64,000 bases of DNA from Streptomyces sp. T12 (GCF_028736035.1 NZ_CP117866.1:5270001-5334000), one strand, 5' to 3'. Shown: positions 35,352-45,474, counted from the stretch's first letter. Numbers and translations are program-made. Notes: a model not told the origin generated them from the sequence alone.

Positions 35352-36818
35352 TCAGCCTTGCGCGGCCCACCATTGTTTGAGCGCCGCAACCGCCTCGTCG
35401 TGCACCATCGGCCCGTTCTCCAGCCGCAACTCCAGCATGTGCTTGTACGCGCGACCAATGGCCGGCCCGGGCCCGACGCCGAGGATCTCCATGATCTGGT
35501 TGCCGTCGAGGTCGGGGCGGATGGCGTCCAGTTCCTCCTGCTCCTGGAGTTGAGCGATCCGCTCCTCCAAGCCGTCGTAAGCGCGGGACAGGGCGGCGGC
35601 CTTGCGCTTGTTTCGCGTGGTGCAGTCGGAGCGGGTCAGCTTGTGGAGGCGGTCCAGAAGCGGGCCGGCGTCACGGACGTAGCGGCGGACGGCGGAGTCC
35701 GTCCACTCTCCGGTGCCGTAGCCGTGGAAGCGCAGGTGGAGTTCGACCAGACGTGAGACGTCCTTCACCAGCTCGTTGGAGTACTTGAGCGCCAGCATGC
35801 GCTTCTTCGTCATCTTCGCGCCGACCACCTCATGGTGGTGGAACGAGACCCGGCCGTCCTTCTCGAAGCGGCGCGTGCGCGGCTTGCCGATGTCGTGCAG
35901 CAGTGCGGCCAGCCGGAGGGTCAGGTCGGCGCCGTCCTCCTCCAACGCCATCGCCTGCTCCAGGACGATCAGCGTGTGCTCGTAGACGTCCTTGTGCCGA
36001 TGGTGCTCGTCACTCTCCAGCCGCAGCGCCGGCAGCTCGGGCAGCACATGATCCGCGAGCCCGGTGTCGACCAGCAGGGTCAGCCCCTTGCGGGGGTACG
36101 CGGACAGGATCAGCTTGTTCAGCTCATCCCGCACCCGCTCCGCCGAGACGATCTCGATGCGGCCTGACATCTCCTTCATGGCAGTGACGACCTCAGGAGC
36201 CACCTCGAAGTCGAGCTGGGCCGCGAAGCGCGCCGCCCGCATCATGCGCAGCGGATCGTCCGAGAAGGACGCCTCCGGCGTACCCGGGGTCCGCAGCACC
36301 CGCGCTGCGAGGTCCTCCAGCCCGCCGTGCGGATCGATGAACTCCTTCTCCGGCAGCGCGACGGCCATAGCGTTCACCGTGAAGTCGCGCCGGACAAGGT
36401 CTTCCTCGATGGAGTCGCCGTACGACACCTCGGGCTTGCGTGAGGTCCGGTCGTAGGCCTCCGACCGGTAGGTCGTCACCTCGATCTGAAAGTCTCGATC
36501 AGCGGCTCCGCCGCGGACACGCTTCTGCGCCCCGACGGTGCCGAAGGCGATCCCGACCTCCCACACGGCATCGGCCCACGGGCGCACGATCTTCAGTACG
36601 TCCTCGGGGCGGGCGTCGGTCGTGAAGTCCAGGTCGTTGCCGAGCCGGCCGAGCAGCGCGTCCCGGACCGATCCGCCGACCAGGGCGAGTGAGAACCCGG
36701 CCTCCTGGAAACGGCGGGCGAGGTCGTCGGCGACAGGCGCGACCCGCAGCAGTTCACTCACCGCGCGGTGCTGCACCTGGCTCAGGACACTGGGCTTGTC
36801 TTCGTTGGCGTTCGGCAC
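35352..36818 (-). CDS. CCA-adding tRNA nucleotidyltransferase/poly(A) polymerase family protein
   Basis: The product is 488 residues from GTG 36818. The class II nucleotidyltransferase motif GGSVRDALLG lies near residue 48, with the two metal-binding aspartates in NDLDFTTDA. RRDFTVNAMA follows. A C-terminal HD domain includes LLHDIGKPRTR. Family members add CCA to tRNA 3' ends; some actinobacterial relatives are poly(A) polymerases or polynucleotide phosphorylase partners, so activity is not fixed by sequence. The start is chosen because the longer frame has no coding look. Confidence 0.88.
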   Translation of the reverse strand: MPNANEDKPSVLSQVQHRAVSELLRVAPVADDLARRFQEAGFSLALVGGSVRDALLGRLGNDLDFTTDARPEDVLKIVRPWADAVWEVGIAFGTVGAQKRVRGGAADRDFQIEVTTYRSEAYDRTSRKPEVSYGDSIEEDLVRRDFTVNAMAVALPEKEFIDPHGGLEDLAARVLRTPGTPEASFSDDPLRMMRAARFAAQLDFEVAPEVVTAMKEMSGRIEIVSAERVRDELNKLILSAYPRKGLTLLVDTGLADHVLPELPALRLESDEHHRHKDVYEHTLIVLEQAMALEEDGADLTLRLAALLHDIGKPRTRRFEKDGRVSFHHHEVVGAKMTKKRMLALKYSNELVKDVSRLVELHLRFHGYGTGEWTDSAVRRYVRDAGPLLDRLHKLTRSDCTTRNKRKAAALSRAYDGLEERIAQLQEQEELDAIRPDLDGNQIMEILGVGPGPAIGRAYKHMLELRLENGPMVHDEAVAALKQWWAAQG

Positions 36819-37086
36819 AACAGAAGAGGGTACGTGGCCCGGGCGATCGCGGGCGCCTCCATTAAACGTGCACACCGCGTGCACGGATACCCGCATCAAA
36901 AGGTGCACGAGGCCCGCCTTGCGACGTAGGGAATCGCTCCTCTTTATTCCTGTACATACAGGGCAGGACGACGGTGCGGCCCGATCTTGTGGAGCACACC
37001 GCGGCACTTCCCCTCAGCGCGCATCGTTACCATGCGTGGACGCACATTCCGACGACCACTGACGACGACGAGGGACGGGCGAGCGC

Positions 37087-39498
37087 GTGGCCGAGGCGGC
37101 AGACTTCCAGGGGATGAGTCCCTCACCTGCCCGCCGGTGGCTGCGGCGCACCGGAGCACTGTTCGCCGGGGCGCCTCTGCTGGCCGGCCTGCTCCAGCTG
37201 CCCGCCGCCGCGCCCTCGCAGGCCGCCGGGCAGGACTCCCTGCAGGCCGCCTCCGGCTCGGGCACGGTGGCCGTGGCTGTGGACTCGCTCACCCCCTCCG
37301 TCCCCGGTGACGGCGACACACTGACCGTGTCCGGCACGGTGACCAACCAGGGCAAGCAGGCCGTCACCGACGCCCAGGTGGACCTGCGCCCGGGGCCCGC
37401 CCTGAACACGCGCTCGGACATCGACGCGGTCGCCGGTCGCACCGGCTACCAGGAGGGTGTCGACGGGGCTCCGGTGGGCGGGAAGTACGTCAAGAAGTTC
37501 TCCAAGCTCACCCCGGGCGTCTCCCAGCGCTTCAGCATCTCCGTGCCGGTCGACGATCTGGACCTGGGCAGAGACGGGGTCTACCAGTTCGCCGTCTCCC
37601 TGTCCGGCGAGACGTCCGCGCAGCCCTGGGATCAGGTGCTCGGCATCCAGCGGACGTTCCTGCCGTGGCAGCCCGACGGGGCCGACACGAAGACCCGGAC
37701 GACGGTGCTGTGGCCGCTCATCTCCACCGCACACATGACGGCGCAGACGGGGTCGAACGAATCGCAGACGCCGGTCTTCCGCGACGACGACCTCGCCAAG
37801 GAGATCTCCCCCGGCGGCCGTCTGCAGCAGCTGGTGTCGCTGGGCAGGGAGCTCGACGTCACCTGGGTGATCGACCCCGAACTGCTGGCCTCCGTGGACG
37901 CGATGACGGACAGCTACCGCGTGCAGGGCGAGGGTGACACGACCACGGCGGGCACCCATCAGGAGGTCGCCAAACAGTGGCTGGCCGAGCTGCAGGAGGC
38001 GGTGCAGGACAAGGAGGTCGTCGCCCTGCCCTTCGCCGACCCCGACCTGGCCTCACTGGCGCACAACGGCACGAACGTCACCGGCTCCCTGAACCACCTC
38101 AAGGAAGCCGCCGACGTCGCCGCCGACACGGTCGACTCGATCCTTCACGTGGAGCCCACCACCGACTTCGCCTGGCCCGTGAACGGCGCCGTCGACCCGT
38201 CCATCGTCAAGGTCGCCACCTCGGCCGGCGCGGACAAGGTGATCGCCCGCAGCGACAGCCTGGTGGAGACGGGCGGCCTGCCCTACACGCCCTCCGCGGC
38301 CCGCCCCATCGGCGGCGGCACGACGGCGGTCGTGGCAGACGCACGGATGTCGACGGTGTTCCAGGGGAACCTGACAAGGGCGTCGAGCTCGACGCTCACC
38401 GTGCAGAGGTTCCTGGCCCAGAGCCTGGCCCTCAACCTGCAGGCGGACAAGCAGCGCAGCATCGTCGTCGCTCCGCAGCGGATGCCGACTGCGAGCCAGG
38501 CCCAGGCGATGGCCGAGGCGGTGGCGGCGCTCCAGGGCGGCACGTGGTCCCAGTCCCAGGAGCTCTCGGCCGCGGCCACGGCCAAGCCCGACTCCGGCGC
38601 CACCACGAAGGTGCCAGCCGCCTCCGAGTACCCCTCCTCGCTGCGCAAGCAGGAGCTGCCGCGGTCGGTCTACGAGCAGATCGCGACCACGCAGGACAAG
38701 CTCGACAAGTTCAAGGTGATCCTCAGCAAGGAGGCCCGCGTGGTGACGCCCTTCGGGCGGGCCATGAACCGGGAGATGTCCACGTCGTGGCGCGGCCGCT
38801 CCGCGCAGGCGGCGGACTATCGCAACGGCGTGGAGGCGTACATCGACTCCCTGGCGGGCCAGGTCACGCTGATCGACAAGTCGGAGACCAAGCTCTCCGG
38901 ACGCAGCGCCACGATTCCCGTGACGGTGCAGAACAACCTGGTGCAGGGCGTCGAGCACCTGGTGCTCCGGCTCACCTCGAAGAGCCCGAGGCGCCTCGAG
39001 ATCAGTGGCGAGCGCTATTACGAACAGGACGTCGCGGTGTCCGGCGGGCACAGCCAGACGGTGAAGTTCACCACGTCGGCTCAGGCCAACGGCCAGGCCA
39101 CGGTGGTCGCCCAGCTGTTCACGGAGGACGGCCAGCCGTACGGCGCGCCCGTCACGTTCGACGTGAAGGTCACCGAGTTCACGGCCACCGTGATGCTGGT
39201 CATCGGCGGCGGCTTCCTCCTGCTCGTCCTCGCCGGATTCCGGATGTACACGCAGCGCAAGCGCGCGGCCGCCGCCCGTGAGGCCGAGGAGGACGGCCCC
39301 ACGGAGAGGAGCGAAGCCGACGGCGGCCCGGAGAACCAGGAAGGCCCCGCGGGCCGTCTCACGCCCGAGAACCTCCTCGAGGAGGAATCCGGCACCGGTA
39401 CCCGGGCAGACGCCCCGGAGCAGCCGAGTGACCTGACACCGGACACCGCAACGGAAAGCGCCGACCCGTCCGGCACGGGTGAGAGAGTGGACCGTTGA
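37087..39498 (+). CDS. DUF6049-type large membrane-anchored exported protein
   Basis: The 803-residue product has a twin-arginine-like or general signal region at 1-47 (RRWLRRTGALFAGAPLLAGLLQLP, shortened). A long extracytoplasmic part follows with Ig-like and glycosidase-like stretches (for example AVDSLTPSVPGDGDTLTVSGTV, shortened). One C-terminal helix (VMLVIGGGFLLLVLAGFRMY) leads to a charged cytosolic tail. GTG 37087. It lies 45 bp before murJ, an order conserved in actinobacteria, which suggests an envelope role. No enzymatic motif can be named. Confidence 0.82.
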   Translation: MAEAADFQGMSPSPARRWLRRTGALFAGAPLLAGLLQLPAAAPSQAAGQDSLQAASGSGTVAVAVDSLTPSVPGDGDTLTVSGTVTNQGKQAVTDAQVDLRPGPALNTRSDIDAVAGRTGYQEGVDGAPVGGKYVKKFSKLTPGVSQRFSISVPVDDLDLGRDGVYQFAVSLSGETSAQPWDQVLGIQRTFLPWQPDGADTKTRTTVLWPLISTAHMTAQTGSNESQTPVFRDDDLAKEISPGGRLQQLVSLGRELDVTWVIDPELLASVDAMTDSYRVQGEGDTTTAGTHQEVAKQWLAELQEAVQDKEVVALPFADPDLASLAHNGTNVTGSLNHLKEAADVAADTVDSILHVEPTTDFAWPVNGAVDPSIVKVATSAGADKVIARSDSLVETGGLPYTPSAARPIGGGTTAVVADARMSTVFQGNLTRASSSTLTVQRFLAQSLALNLQADKQRSIVVAPQRMPTASQAQAMAEAVAALQGGTWSQSQELSAAATAKPDSGATTKVPAASEYPSSLRKQELPRSVYEQIATTQDKLDKFKVILSKEARVVTPFGRAMNREMSTSWRGRSAQAADYRNGVEAYIDSLAGQVTLIDKSETKLSGRSATIPVTVQNNLVQGVEHLVLRLTSKSPRRLEISGERYYEQDVAVSGGHSQTVKFTTSAQANGQATVVAQLFTEDGQPYGAPVTFDVKVTEFTATVMLVIGGGFLLLVLAGFRMYTQRKRAAAAREAEEDGPTERSEADGGPENQEGPAGRLTPENLLEEESGTGTRADAPEQPSDLTPDTATESADPSGTGERVDR

Positions 39499-39543
39499 GC
39501 GATGTCGTGGCCGGTGGGCCCGGGACGATGAGGTGGGGTAACC

Positions 39544-41799
39544 ATGAACGCGCCGTACGACGGTGACCGCGGCCAGGCCGCGGGCAGCTCGGGGCACCCC
39601 GAGGGCCCGCCGCCCGAGCACGGCCAGGTACCGCCGCAGCACCCCGCGGACATGTACCTCCAGGACGCCTACGACCAGGACCCCTACCGGGCCCAGGACC
39701 TCACCGCCCAGGACCCGGTCGCCGAGGCGCTGTACGACCGTGCCGCCCACCCGCCGCCCCCGCCGGGCACGTACCAGCCGCAGCAGCCGCTGTACGGCCA
39801 GCCGCCCCAGTCGCCGTACGCCCCCGACCCGCACGTATGGGCACAAACCCCGGCGCCCGAGCCGGACGGCCCGAACCAGTACCTGCCGTACGGCGACGAC
39901 CCCCGCACGACCCAGTACGTGGGCGTCGACGACCTCGTCACGCACTCCACCGAGGAGCGCCCCGAGCACGACGCCTTCGCGCACCTCTTCCGCGACCAGC
40001 AGCAGGGCGGCGGATATCCGCAGTACCAGCCGCCGACAGTCCCGGGACCTTCCCCGGCACCGGCCACGGGCCCGGCTGCGGGCCCGTACGAGGCCCCTGC
40101 GCCACCTGCCGCTGCCGAAGTGACCGCGCCGTCGCCCGCTCCTGCCCCGGCGCCTGCCGCGAAGAAGGGCGGGCGGGTCGGCGGTCTGCTGAAGTCGAGC
40201 GCGGTGATGGCGGCGGGGACGATGGTCTCCCGGCTCACCGGGTTCGTCCGTTCCATGATGATCGTCTCGGCACTGGGACTCGGCCTTCTCGGTGACTCCT
40301 TCCAGGTCGCCTACCAGTTGCCGACGATGATCTACATCCTGACCGTCGGCGGCGGCCTCAACTCCGTCTTCGTGCCCCAGCTCGTGCGTGCCATGAAGGA
40401 CGACGAGGACGGCGGCGAGGCGTACGCGAACCGTTTGCTCACCTTGGTGATGGTGGCGCTGGCCTCACTCACCGCACTCGCGATGTACGGCGCCCCACTC
40501 CTGGTCAGCGCGCTGTCCACCAAGGTCGCCGGCGACCCCGCCGCCAACGACGTGGCGGTCACCTTCACCCGGTACTTCCTGCCCTCGATCTTCTTCATGG
40601 GCGTCCATGTGGTGATGGGGCAGATCCTCAACGCTCGCGGCAAGTTCGGCGCGATGATGTGGACCCCGGTCCTGAACAACATCGTCATCATCGTGACGCT
40701 CGGAATGTTCCTCTGGGTGTACGGCACCGCGGAGCACTCCGGCATGGAGGTCACGAACATCCCGCCGGAGGGGCAGCGGCTCCTGGGCATCGGTGTTCTG
40801 CTCGGCCTGGTCGTCCAGGCCCTGGCGATGATCCCGTACCTGCGCGAGACCGGATTCCGGCTGCGGCTTCGCTTCGACTGGCGGGGCCACGGCCTCGGCA
40901 AGGCCGCAGTGCTCGCCAAGTGGACCATCCTGTTCGTCCTGGCCAACCAGGCGGGGGCGCTCGTAGTCACCCAGCTGTCCACCTCCGCGGGCATCGACTC
41001 CGGCGTCGACGGCACCGGTTTCGCCGCCTATGCCAACGCCCAGCTGATCTGGGGTCTGCCGCAGGCCATCATCACCGTCTCGCTGATGGCCGCTCTACTG
41101 CCGCGGCTCTCCCGCTCGGCGGCCGAGGGCGACGGCGGTGCCGTCCGGGACGACATCTCCCAGGGCCTGCGGACGACGGCGGTCGCGATCGTCCCCATCG
41201 CCTTCGGGTTCCTGTCCCTGGGCATCCCGATGTGCACCCTGATGTTCGGCTCCTCGGGCACGAGCGAGGCCACGAACATGGGCTTCATGCTGATGGCCTT
41301 CGGCCTCGGCCTGATCCCGTACTCCGTGCAGTACGTTGTCCTGCGCGCCTTCTACGCCTACGAGGACACCCGCACCCCCTTCTACAACACGGTCATCGTG
41401 GCGGCCGTCAACGCTGCCGCCTCCGCCGTCTGCTACTACGTCATCCCGGCCCGCTGGGCCGTGGTCGGCATGGCCGCCTCGTACGGCCTGGCCTACGCGA
41501 TCGGTGTCGGCGTCGCCTGGAACCGGCTGCGCAAGAAGCTGGGCGGCGACCTGGACGGCACCCGGGTGATGCGGACGTACGCAAGACTCTGCATCGCCTC
41601 GGTGCCCGCGGCGCTGCTGAGCGGTGCGGCCTGTTACGGGATCGCCCGGGCCCTCGGCCAGGGCGTCCTCGGCTCCTTCGCCGCCCTGCTGGCCGGCGGA
41701 GCCGTGCTGCTCGGGATCTTCTTCGTCGCCGCCCGCCGGATGCGCATCGAAGAGCTGAACTCACTGGTCGGCATGGTTCGCGGGCGCCTGGGTCGCTGA
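39544..41799 (+). CDS. murJ: Lipid II flippase MurJ (MviN)
   Basis: The 751-residue membrane protein flips the cell-wall precursor lipid II to the outer face. A Pro/Gln/Tyr-rich cytosolic extension of about 210 residues precedes the MurJ core, which starts SSAVMAAGTMVSRLTGFVRS and has 14 helices, with NSVFVPQLVRAM and QAIITVSLMAALLPRLSRSA as family markers. A pseudokinase gene follows, recalling mycobacterial MurJ, where a pseudokinase is fused to the flippase and regulates it through a FHA protein. Confidence 0.94.
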   Translation: MNAPYDGDRGQAAGSSGHPEGPPPEHGQVPPQHPADMYLQDAYDQDPYRAQDLTAQDPVAEALYDRAAHPPPPPGTYQPQQPLYGQPPQSPYAPDPHVWAQTPAPEPDGPNQYLPYGDDPRTTQYVGVDDLVTHSTEERPEHDAFAHLFRDQQQGGGYPQYQPPTVPGPSPAPATGPAAGPYEAPAPPAAAEVTAPSPAPAPAPAAKKGGRVGGLLKSSAVMAAGTMVSRLTGFVRSMMIVSALGLGLLGDSFQVAYQLPTMIYILTVGGGLNSVFVPQLVRAMKDDEDGGEAYANRLLTLVMVALASLTALAMYGAPLLVSALSTKVAGDPAANDVAVTFTRYFLPSIFFMGVHVVMGQILNARGKFGAMMWTPVLNNIVIIVTLGMFLWVYGTAEHSGMEVTNIPPEGQRLLGIGVLLGLVVQALAMIPYLRETGFRLRLRFDWRGHGLGKAAVLAKWTILFVLANQAGALVVTQLSTSAGIDSGVDGTGFAAYANAQLIWGLPQAIITVSLMAALLPRLSRSAAEGDGGAVRDDISQGLRTTAVAIVPIAFGFLSLGIPMCTLMFGSSGTSEATNMGFMLMAFGLGLIPYSVQYVVLRAFYAYEDTRTPFYNTVIVAAVNAAASAVCYYVIPARWAVVGMAASYGLAYAIGVGVAWNRLRKKLGGDLDGTRVMRTYARLCIASVPAALLSGAACYGIARALGQGVLGSFAALLAGGAVLLGIFFVAARRMRIEELNSLVGMVRGRLGR

Positions 41800-41935
41800 A
41801 GCTGGGGTACGCGCACAACCATCGTCCGCCACCGTGTGTCGTGCATAGCGGCGGACTGTGGGCACAATTGGTTCGGCGTCGGACGGCGCGCACGAAGTCG
41901 TACGGCGCGCAATAGATGGGGAGGCAGGAACGACG

Positions 41936-43648
41936 GTGGCGGAACGGAGCACGGCTGCCGTCGACGTGGCAGACAACAGCGGCGACGAGCCGCTGACCGC
42001 ACAGGCGGACCAGTCCACGGCCGACGGGGTGGCCAAGAATCGGGAGCGGGACACGGACACCGACGAGGCACAGGGGAGTGGCGGGACCGAGGGTCCCGGA
42101 AAGGCCTCACCACCCGAGCTGCACAGCGGACACAAACTCGCCAGACGCTATCGCCTCGAGGAGTGCGTCACCCGTCTGGACGGTTTCAGCAGTTGGCGTG
42201 CGGTCGACGAGAAACTCCGTCGCGCCGTCGGCGTGCACATCCTGCCCGCGGACCATGCGCGGGCCCGTTCCGTACTGGCCGCGGCCCGCTCCTCCGCGCT
42301 GCTCGGCGACCCCCGCTTCGTCCAGGTCCTCGACGCCGTCGAGGAGAACGACCTCGTCTACGTCGTCCACGAGTGGCTCCCCGACGCGACCGAACTGACC
42401 ACGTTGCTCGCCTCCGGCCCGCTGGAGGTGTACGACGCCTACCAGATGGTCACCCAGGTGTCCGCCGCCATGGCCGCCGCCCATCGCGAGGGCCTGGCCC
42501 ATCTCCGCCTCAACCCGAACGCCGTGCTGCGCTCGTCGACCGGCCAGTGGCGCATCCGCGGCCTCGCGGTGAACGCCGCGCTGCGCGGCATCAGCTCCGA
42601 CACCCCGCAGCGCACCGACACGGAGGCCATCGGCGCGCTGCTGTACGCCGCGCTCACCCAGCGCTGGCCGTACGAGAGCGACGCCTACGGCTTGTCGGGG
42701 CTGCCGAAGGACGTCGGTCTGATCGCCCCCGACCAGGTGCGCGCCGGCGTCCACCGTGGCCTGTCCGAGCTCACCATGCGCGCGCTGGTCAACGACGGCG
42801 CGACCGCGTCCCGGCACGAGTCCGCGTGCGCGACGCCGGAGGAGCTGGTGAAGGCGATCGGCGAGATGCCCCGCATCCGCCCGCCGGAGCCCGCGTTCAC
42901 GGCCCCGCCGGACTATCAGCGCACGACGTACCAGCAGGGCACCTACGGCCGCCAGGCGCCGCATCCGGGCGCCACCCAGCCGGTACCGACCCCGCCGCCC
43001 CCACTGCAGAGCCGCACCGGCAAGGCGCTCAAGTGGGCCGTCTCGGCCCTCCTGATCGCTGCCCTCGGCCTCGGCAGTTGGCAGCTCGCGGATGCGCTCA
43101 TGGACCAGGGCAACAAGTCCGAGGACAGTAACCAGACGCAGACGACGGACGAGGACGGCGGCGACAAGCCCGCCGCGCCCCTAAAGCAGATCCCGATCGA
43201 CAGCGTGCAGGAGTTCGCGCCGAGCGGGTCCGGCATACAGGAGGACGAGGTCCAGCTCGCCATCGACGGCAAGGCGGACACCGCATGGGTCACCCCGCAG
43301 TACCAGGGATACGCCAACTTCGGCAACCTGCCGCAGCGCAAGGAGGGCAGTGGACTGATCCTGGACCTCGGAAGCGTGAAGAGCTTGTCCCGCCTCGACA
43401 TCTCCATGTACCGCAGCGGGCAGACCGCCGAAGTGCTCGCGGCGGACGCCAGTGCCTCGGCTCCCACATCCCTGAGTGATTTCTCCCAGCGGTTGACCAA
43501 GCTGTCGTCCACCGGATCCAGCCTCCAGGTCGAACTGAAGAAGCCGATCCGTACGCGGTACGTTCTCATCCACATTACGGAGCTGCCGGAAGACGGGTCT
43601 GCGGACCGGTTCCGCGGTGGCATCTCGGAGGTCGAGATCAAGGGCTGA
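41936..43648 (+). CDS. Membrane-anchored pseudokinase (MurJ partner)
   Basis: The 570-residue product from GTG 41936 (AGGA 6 nt upstream) has a kinase-like region at about 60-330. The HRD motif reads HLRLNPN, the DFG position reads IRGLAVN, and no VAIK lysine is evident, so catalysis is unlikely. A membrane helix follows at about 365-385, then an extracellular domain with discoidin-like features (AIDGKADTAWVTPQY, SRLDISMYRSG). The layout matches the pseudokinase fused to MurJ in mycobacteria, suggesting control of peptidoglycan synthesis. Confidence 0.86.
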   Translation: MAERSTAAVDVADNSGDEPLTAQADQSTADGVAKNRERDTDTDEAQGSGGTEGPGKASPPELHSGHKLARRYRLEECVTRLDGFSSWRAVDEKLRRAVGVHILPADHARARSVLAAARSSALLGDPRFVQVLDAVEENDLVYVVHEWLPDATELTTLLASGPLEVYDAYQMVTQVSAAMAAAHREGLAHLRLNPNAVLRSSTGQWRIRGLAVNAALRGISSDTPQRTDTEAIGALLYAALTQRWPYESDAYGLSGLPKDVGLIAPDQVRAGVHRGLSELTMRALVNDGATASRHESACATPEELVKAIGEMPRIRPPEPAFTAPPDYQRTTYQQGTYGRQAPHPGATQPVPTPPPPLQSRTGKALKWAVSALLIAALGLGSWQLADALMDQGNKSEDSNQTQTTDEDGGDKPAAPLKQIPIDSVQEFAPSGSGIQEDEVQLAIDGKADTAWVTPQYQGYANFGNLPQRKEGSGLILDLGSVKSLSRLDISMYRSGQTAEVLAADASASAPTSLSDFSQRLTKLSSTGSSLQVELKKPIRTRYVLIHITELPEDGSADRFRGGISEVEIKG

Positions 43649-43741
43649 CCGAGGGCGGGCTCGCGATGTGCCGGAGGGCCTGTGTTCAGGACTTCTCCAC
43701 GATGCCGCGAGCTCGCTTAGAGTTGCCCATGGGAGGGGCCG

Positions 43742-44479
43742 ATGGCAGAGGACGCCGGATACGGCGATGCAAGCGACCAGCACCTTCTCGCCAGCCATGT
43801 AGAAGGCGATCCCGACGCCTTTGGTGAGCTCGTGCGGCGTCACCGCGATCGGCTCTGGGCGGTGGCCCTGCGGACGCTCGGCGACCGCGAGGAGGCCGCT
43901 GACGCCGTCCAGGACGCCCTCGTCTCCGCCTACCGGGCCGCCCACACGTTCAGGGGCCAGTCGGCCGTCACGACCTGGCTGCACCGGATCACCGTGAACG
44001 CCTGTCTGGACCGCGCCCGCAAGGCCGCCTCCCGTAAGACCTCCCCCGTCGACGACACCGAGCGCCTGGAGCAGTTGCTGGAGCCCCACGAGGAGGCATC
44101 CGCTCCGGCCGAGCGCAACGATCTGCATCGCCAGTTGCTGGAGGCCCTCGGCACGCTGCCGCCCGATCAGCGCGCGGCGCTCGTCCTGGTGGACATGCAG
44201 GGATACCCGGTCGCGGAAGCCGCCCGGGTCCTCGATGTGCCGACCGGCACGGTCAAGAGCCGATGTGCGCGAGGCAGAGCCAGACTCCTGCCTCTCCTCA
44301 AGCATCTGCGACCGGAAAGCGCCAGTGACGGCAAGTATCCCGACGAGAGGCGGAACCGGACGCAGGGGACATCCGTCCCACCGGCAGCGGGTCCACACGC
44401 CACAGGGCGAGCCACGGATCCGCGCGATACCGGGCCGAGTGATTCAGCTGCAGTGAAGGGCGGAGGTGGGCGAGCGTGA
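43742..44479 (+). CDS. ECF-type RNA polymerase sigma factor (SigM-like)
   Basis: The 245-residue product carries sigma region 2 (about 25-95, DPDAFGELVRRHRDRLWAVALRTLGDREEAADAVQDALV, shortened) and region 4 (about 120-175, LPPDQRAALVLVDMQGYPVAEAARVL, shortened, then GTVKSRCARGRARLL). Another 60 residues form a Pro/Thr-rich tail. An anti-sigma gene overlaps its end (GTGA). The position beside trxBA, parAB and murJ is like that of M. tuberculosis sigM, so it is called SigM-like. It is not the same as other Streptomyces genes named sigM. Confidence 0.88.
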   Translation: MAEDAGYGDASDQHLLASHVEGDPDAFGELVRRHRDRLWAVALRTLGDREEAADAVQDALVSAYRAAHTFRGQSAVTTWLHRITVNACLDRARKAASRKTSPVDDTERLEQLLEPHEEASAPAERNDLHRQLLEALGTLPPDQRAALVLVDMQGYPVAEAARVLDVPTGTVKSRCARGRARLLPLLKHLRPESASDGKYPDERRNRTQGTSVPPAAGPHATGRATDPRDTGPSDSAAVKGGGGRA

Positions 44480-45402
44480 CTTCCACGACAGACACGGCCG
44501 GGCACCCGGACGTCGCCGAGATCTCCGACCTCACCGAGGGCCTTCTCCCCCCGTCCAGGACCGCCGACGTACGGCGGCATCTGGACGAGTGCGAGCTGTG
44601 CGCGGACGTCCACACATCACTTGAGGAGATCCGAGGGTTGCTCGGCACACTGCCCGGACCCTCACACATGCCCGCCGATGTCGCGGGGCGGATCGACGCC
44701 GCCCTCGCCGCAGAGGCTCTGCTCAACGCCACGGCGCCCGATGACGTCGACCAGCCGAAGCTCGCCGGCGTGACCCGCTCGGTCTCCGCAGCGGACGACG
44801 GCGCGCATGTTTCACGTGAAACATCGGCAACGACAGACCGTCCGGCAGGCCGCGCCCGCTCCTCGACCACCGGCCCCGGCCGCAAGGACCGCAAGAAGGC
44901 CGGCCGACGCAAGGTCGCCGTCCTCAGCGCCGCATTCACAGCCGCCGCCCTGGGCCTCGGCTCTGTGCTGCTGACCTCACTGATGGGGGGCGGAGGGGCT
45001 GGTCCATCGGCCGACGGTGGGCAGACCGCCGCCGATACGTTCTCCGCAGCGAAGCTGGAGAAGCAGGTCGCCGATCTCCTCGCCAAGAGCGAGAGCTCCC
45101 CAGGCAGCTCCCGCGCTCCGGAACGGAGCCTGGGCGTGGAAGGCGGGCCCGACACCAAGAGCCCCCAGATCCTGCGCGAGATCACGGTGCCCGAGTGCAT
45201 CAAGAAGGGCATCGGCCGCAACGACGCGGCGCTCGCTGCTAAGGAAGGCGTCTACAAGGGGAAGGACGCTCTGCTCGTCGTGCTGCCCGATGCCTCTGAC
45301 ATCACCCGGGTCACCGTCTACGTCATGGACGCCACCTGTGTGAAGCAGCCGTCGTCGACCAAGGCCAAGGTTCTCCTGACGGACTCCTACGCGCGCTCCT
45401 GA
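44476..45402 (+). CDS. Anti-sigma factor with zinc-binding-like N-terminus and one membrane helix
   Basis: The 308-residue product has an N-terminal HLDECELC motif (His35-x3-Cys39-x2-Cys42), the ZAS anti-sigma signature, and a membrane helix near residues 148-170. An extracellular C-terminal domain of about 135 residues follows. The GTG start overlaps the sigma stop, so translation is coupled. A perfect parS lies in the linker (44808-44823) and is translated as HVSRET at residues 111-116. Confidence 0.88.
   Translation: MTSTTDTAGHPDVAEISDLTEGLLPPSRTADVRRHLDECELCADVHTSLEEIRGLLGTLPGPSHMPADVAGRIDAALAAEALLNATAPDDVDQPKLAGVTRSVSAADDGAHVSRETSATTDRPAGRARSSTTGPGRKDRKKAGRRKVAVLSAAFTAAALGLGSVLLTSLMGGGGAGPSADGGQTAADTFSAAKLEKQVADLLAKSESSPGSSRAPERSLGVEGGPDTKSPQILREITVPECIKKGIGRNDAALAAKEGVYKGKDALLVVLPDASDITRVTVYVMDATCVKQPSSTKAKVLLTDSYARS
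44808..44823. other. parS site (perfect) within a coding sequence
   Basis: TGTTTCACGTGAAACA lies in the anti-sigma gene. The reading frame decodes it as V-S-R-E-T after His. The linker it falls in is low complexity and so can tolerate it. Confidence 0.93.
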
Positions 45403-45474
45403 GAAGCCGGCGCTTCGTCTCCTTCAGGCGTGACAACCCCTACGGTGTGGCATCACCGTGTGCCCGGACACAGT

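Noticed and set aside
38053..39984. A 643-codon minus-strand open frame
   Set aside because: It is antisense to the DUF6049-type gene and the start of murJ, and shows shadow composition.
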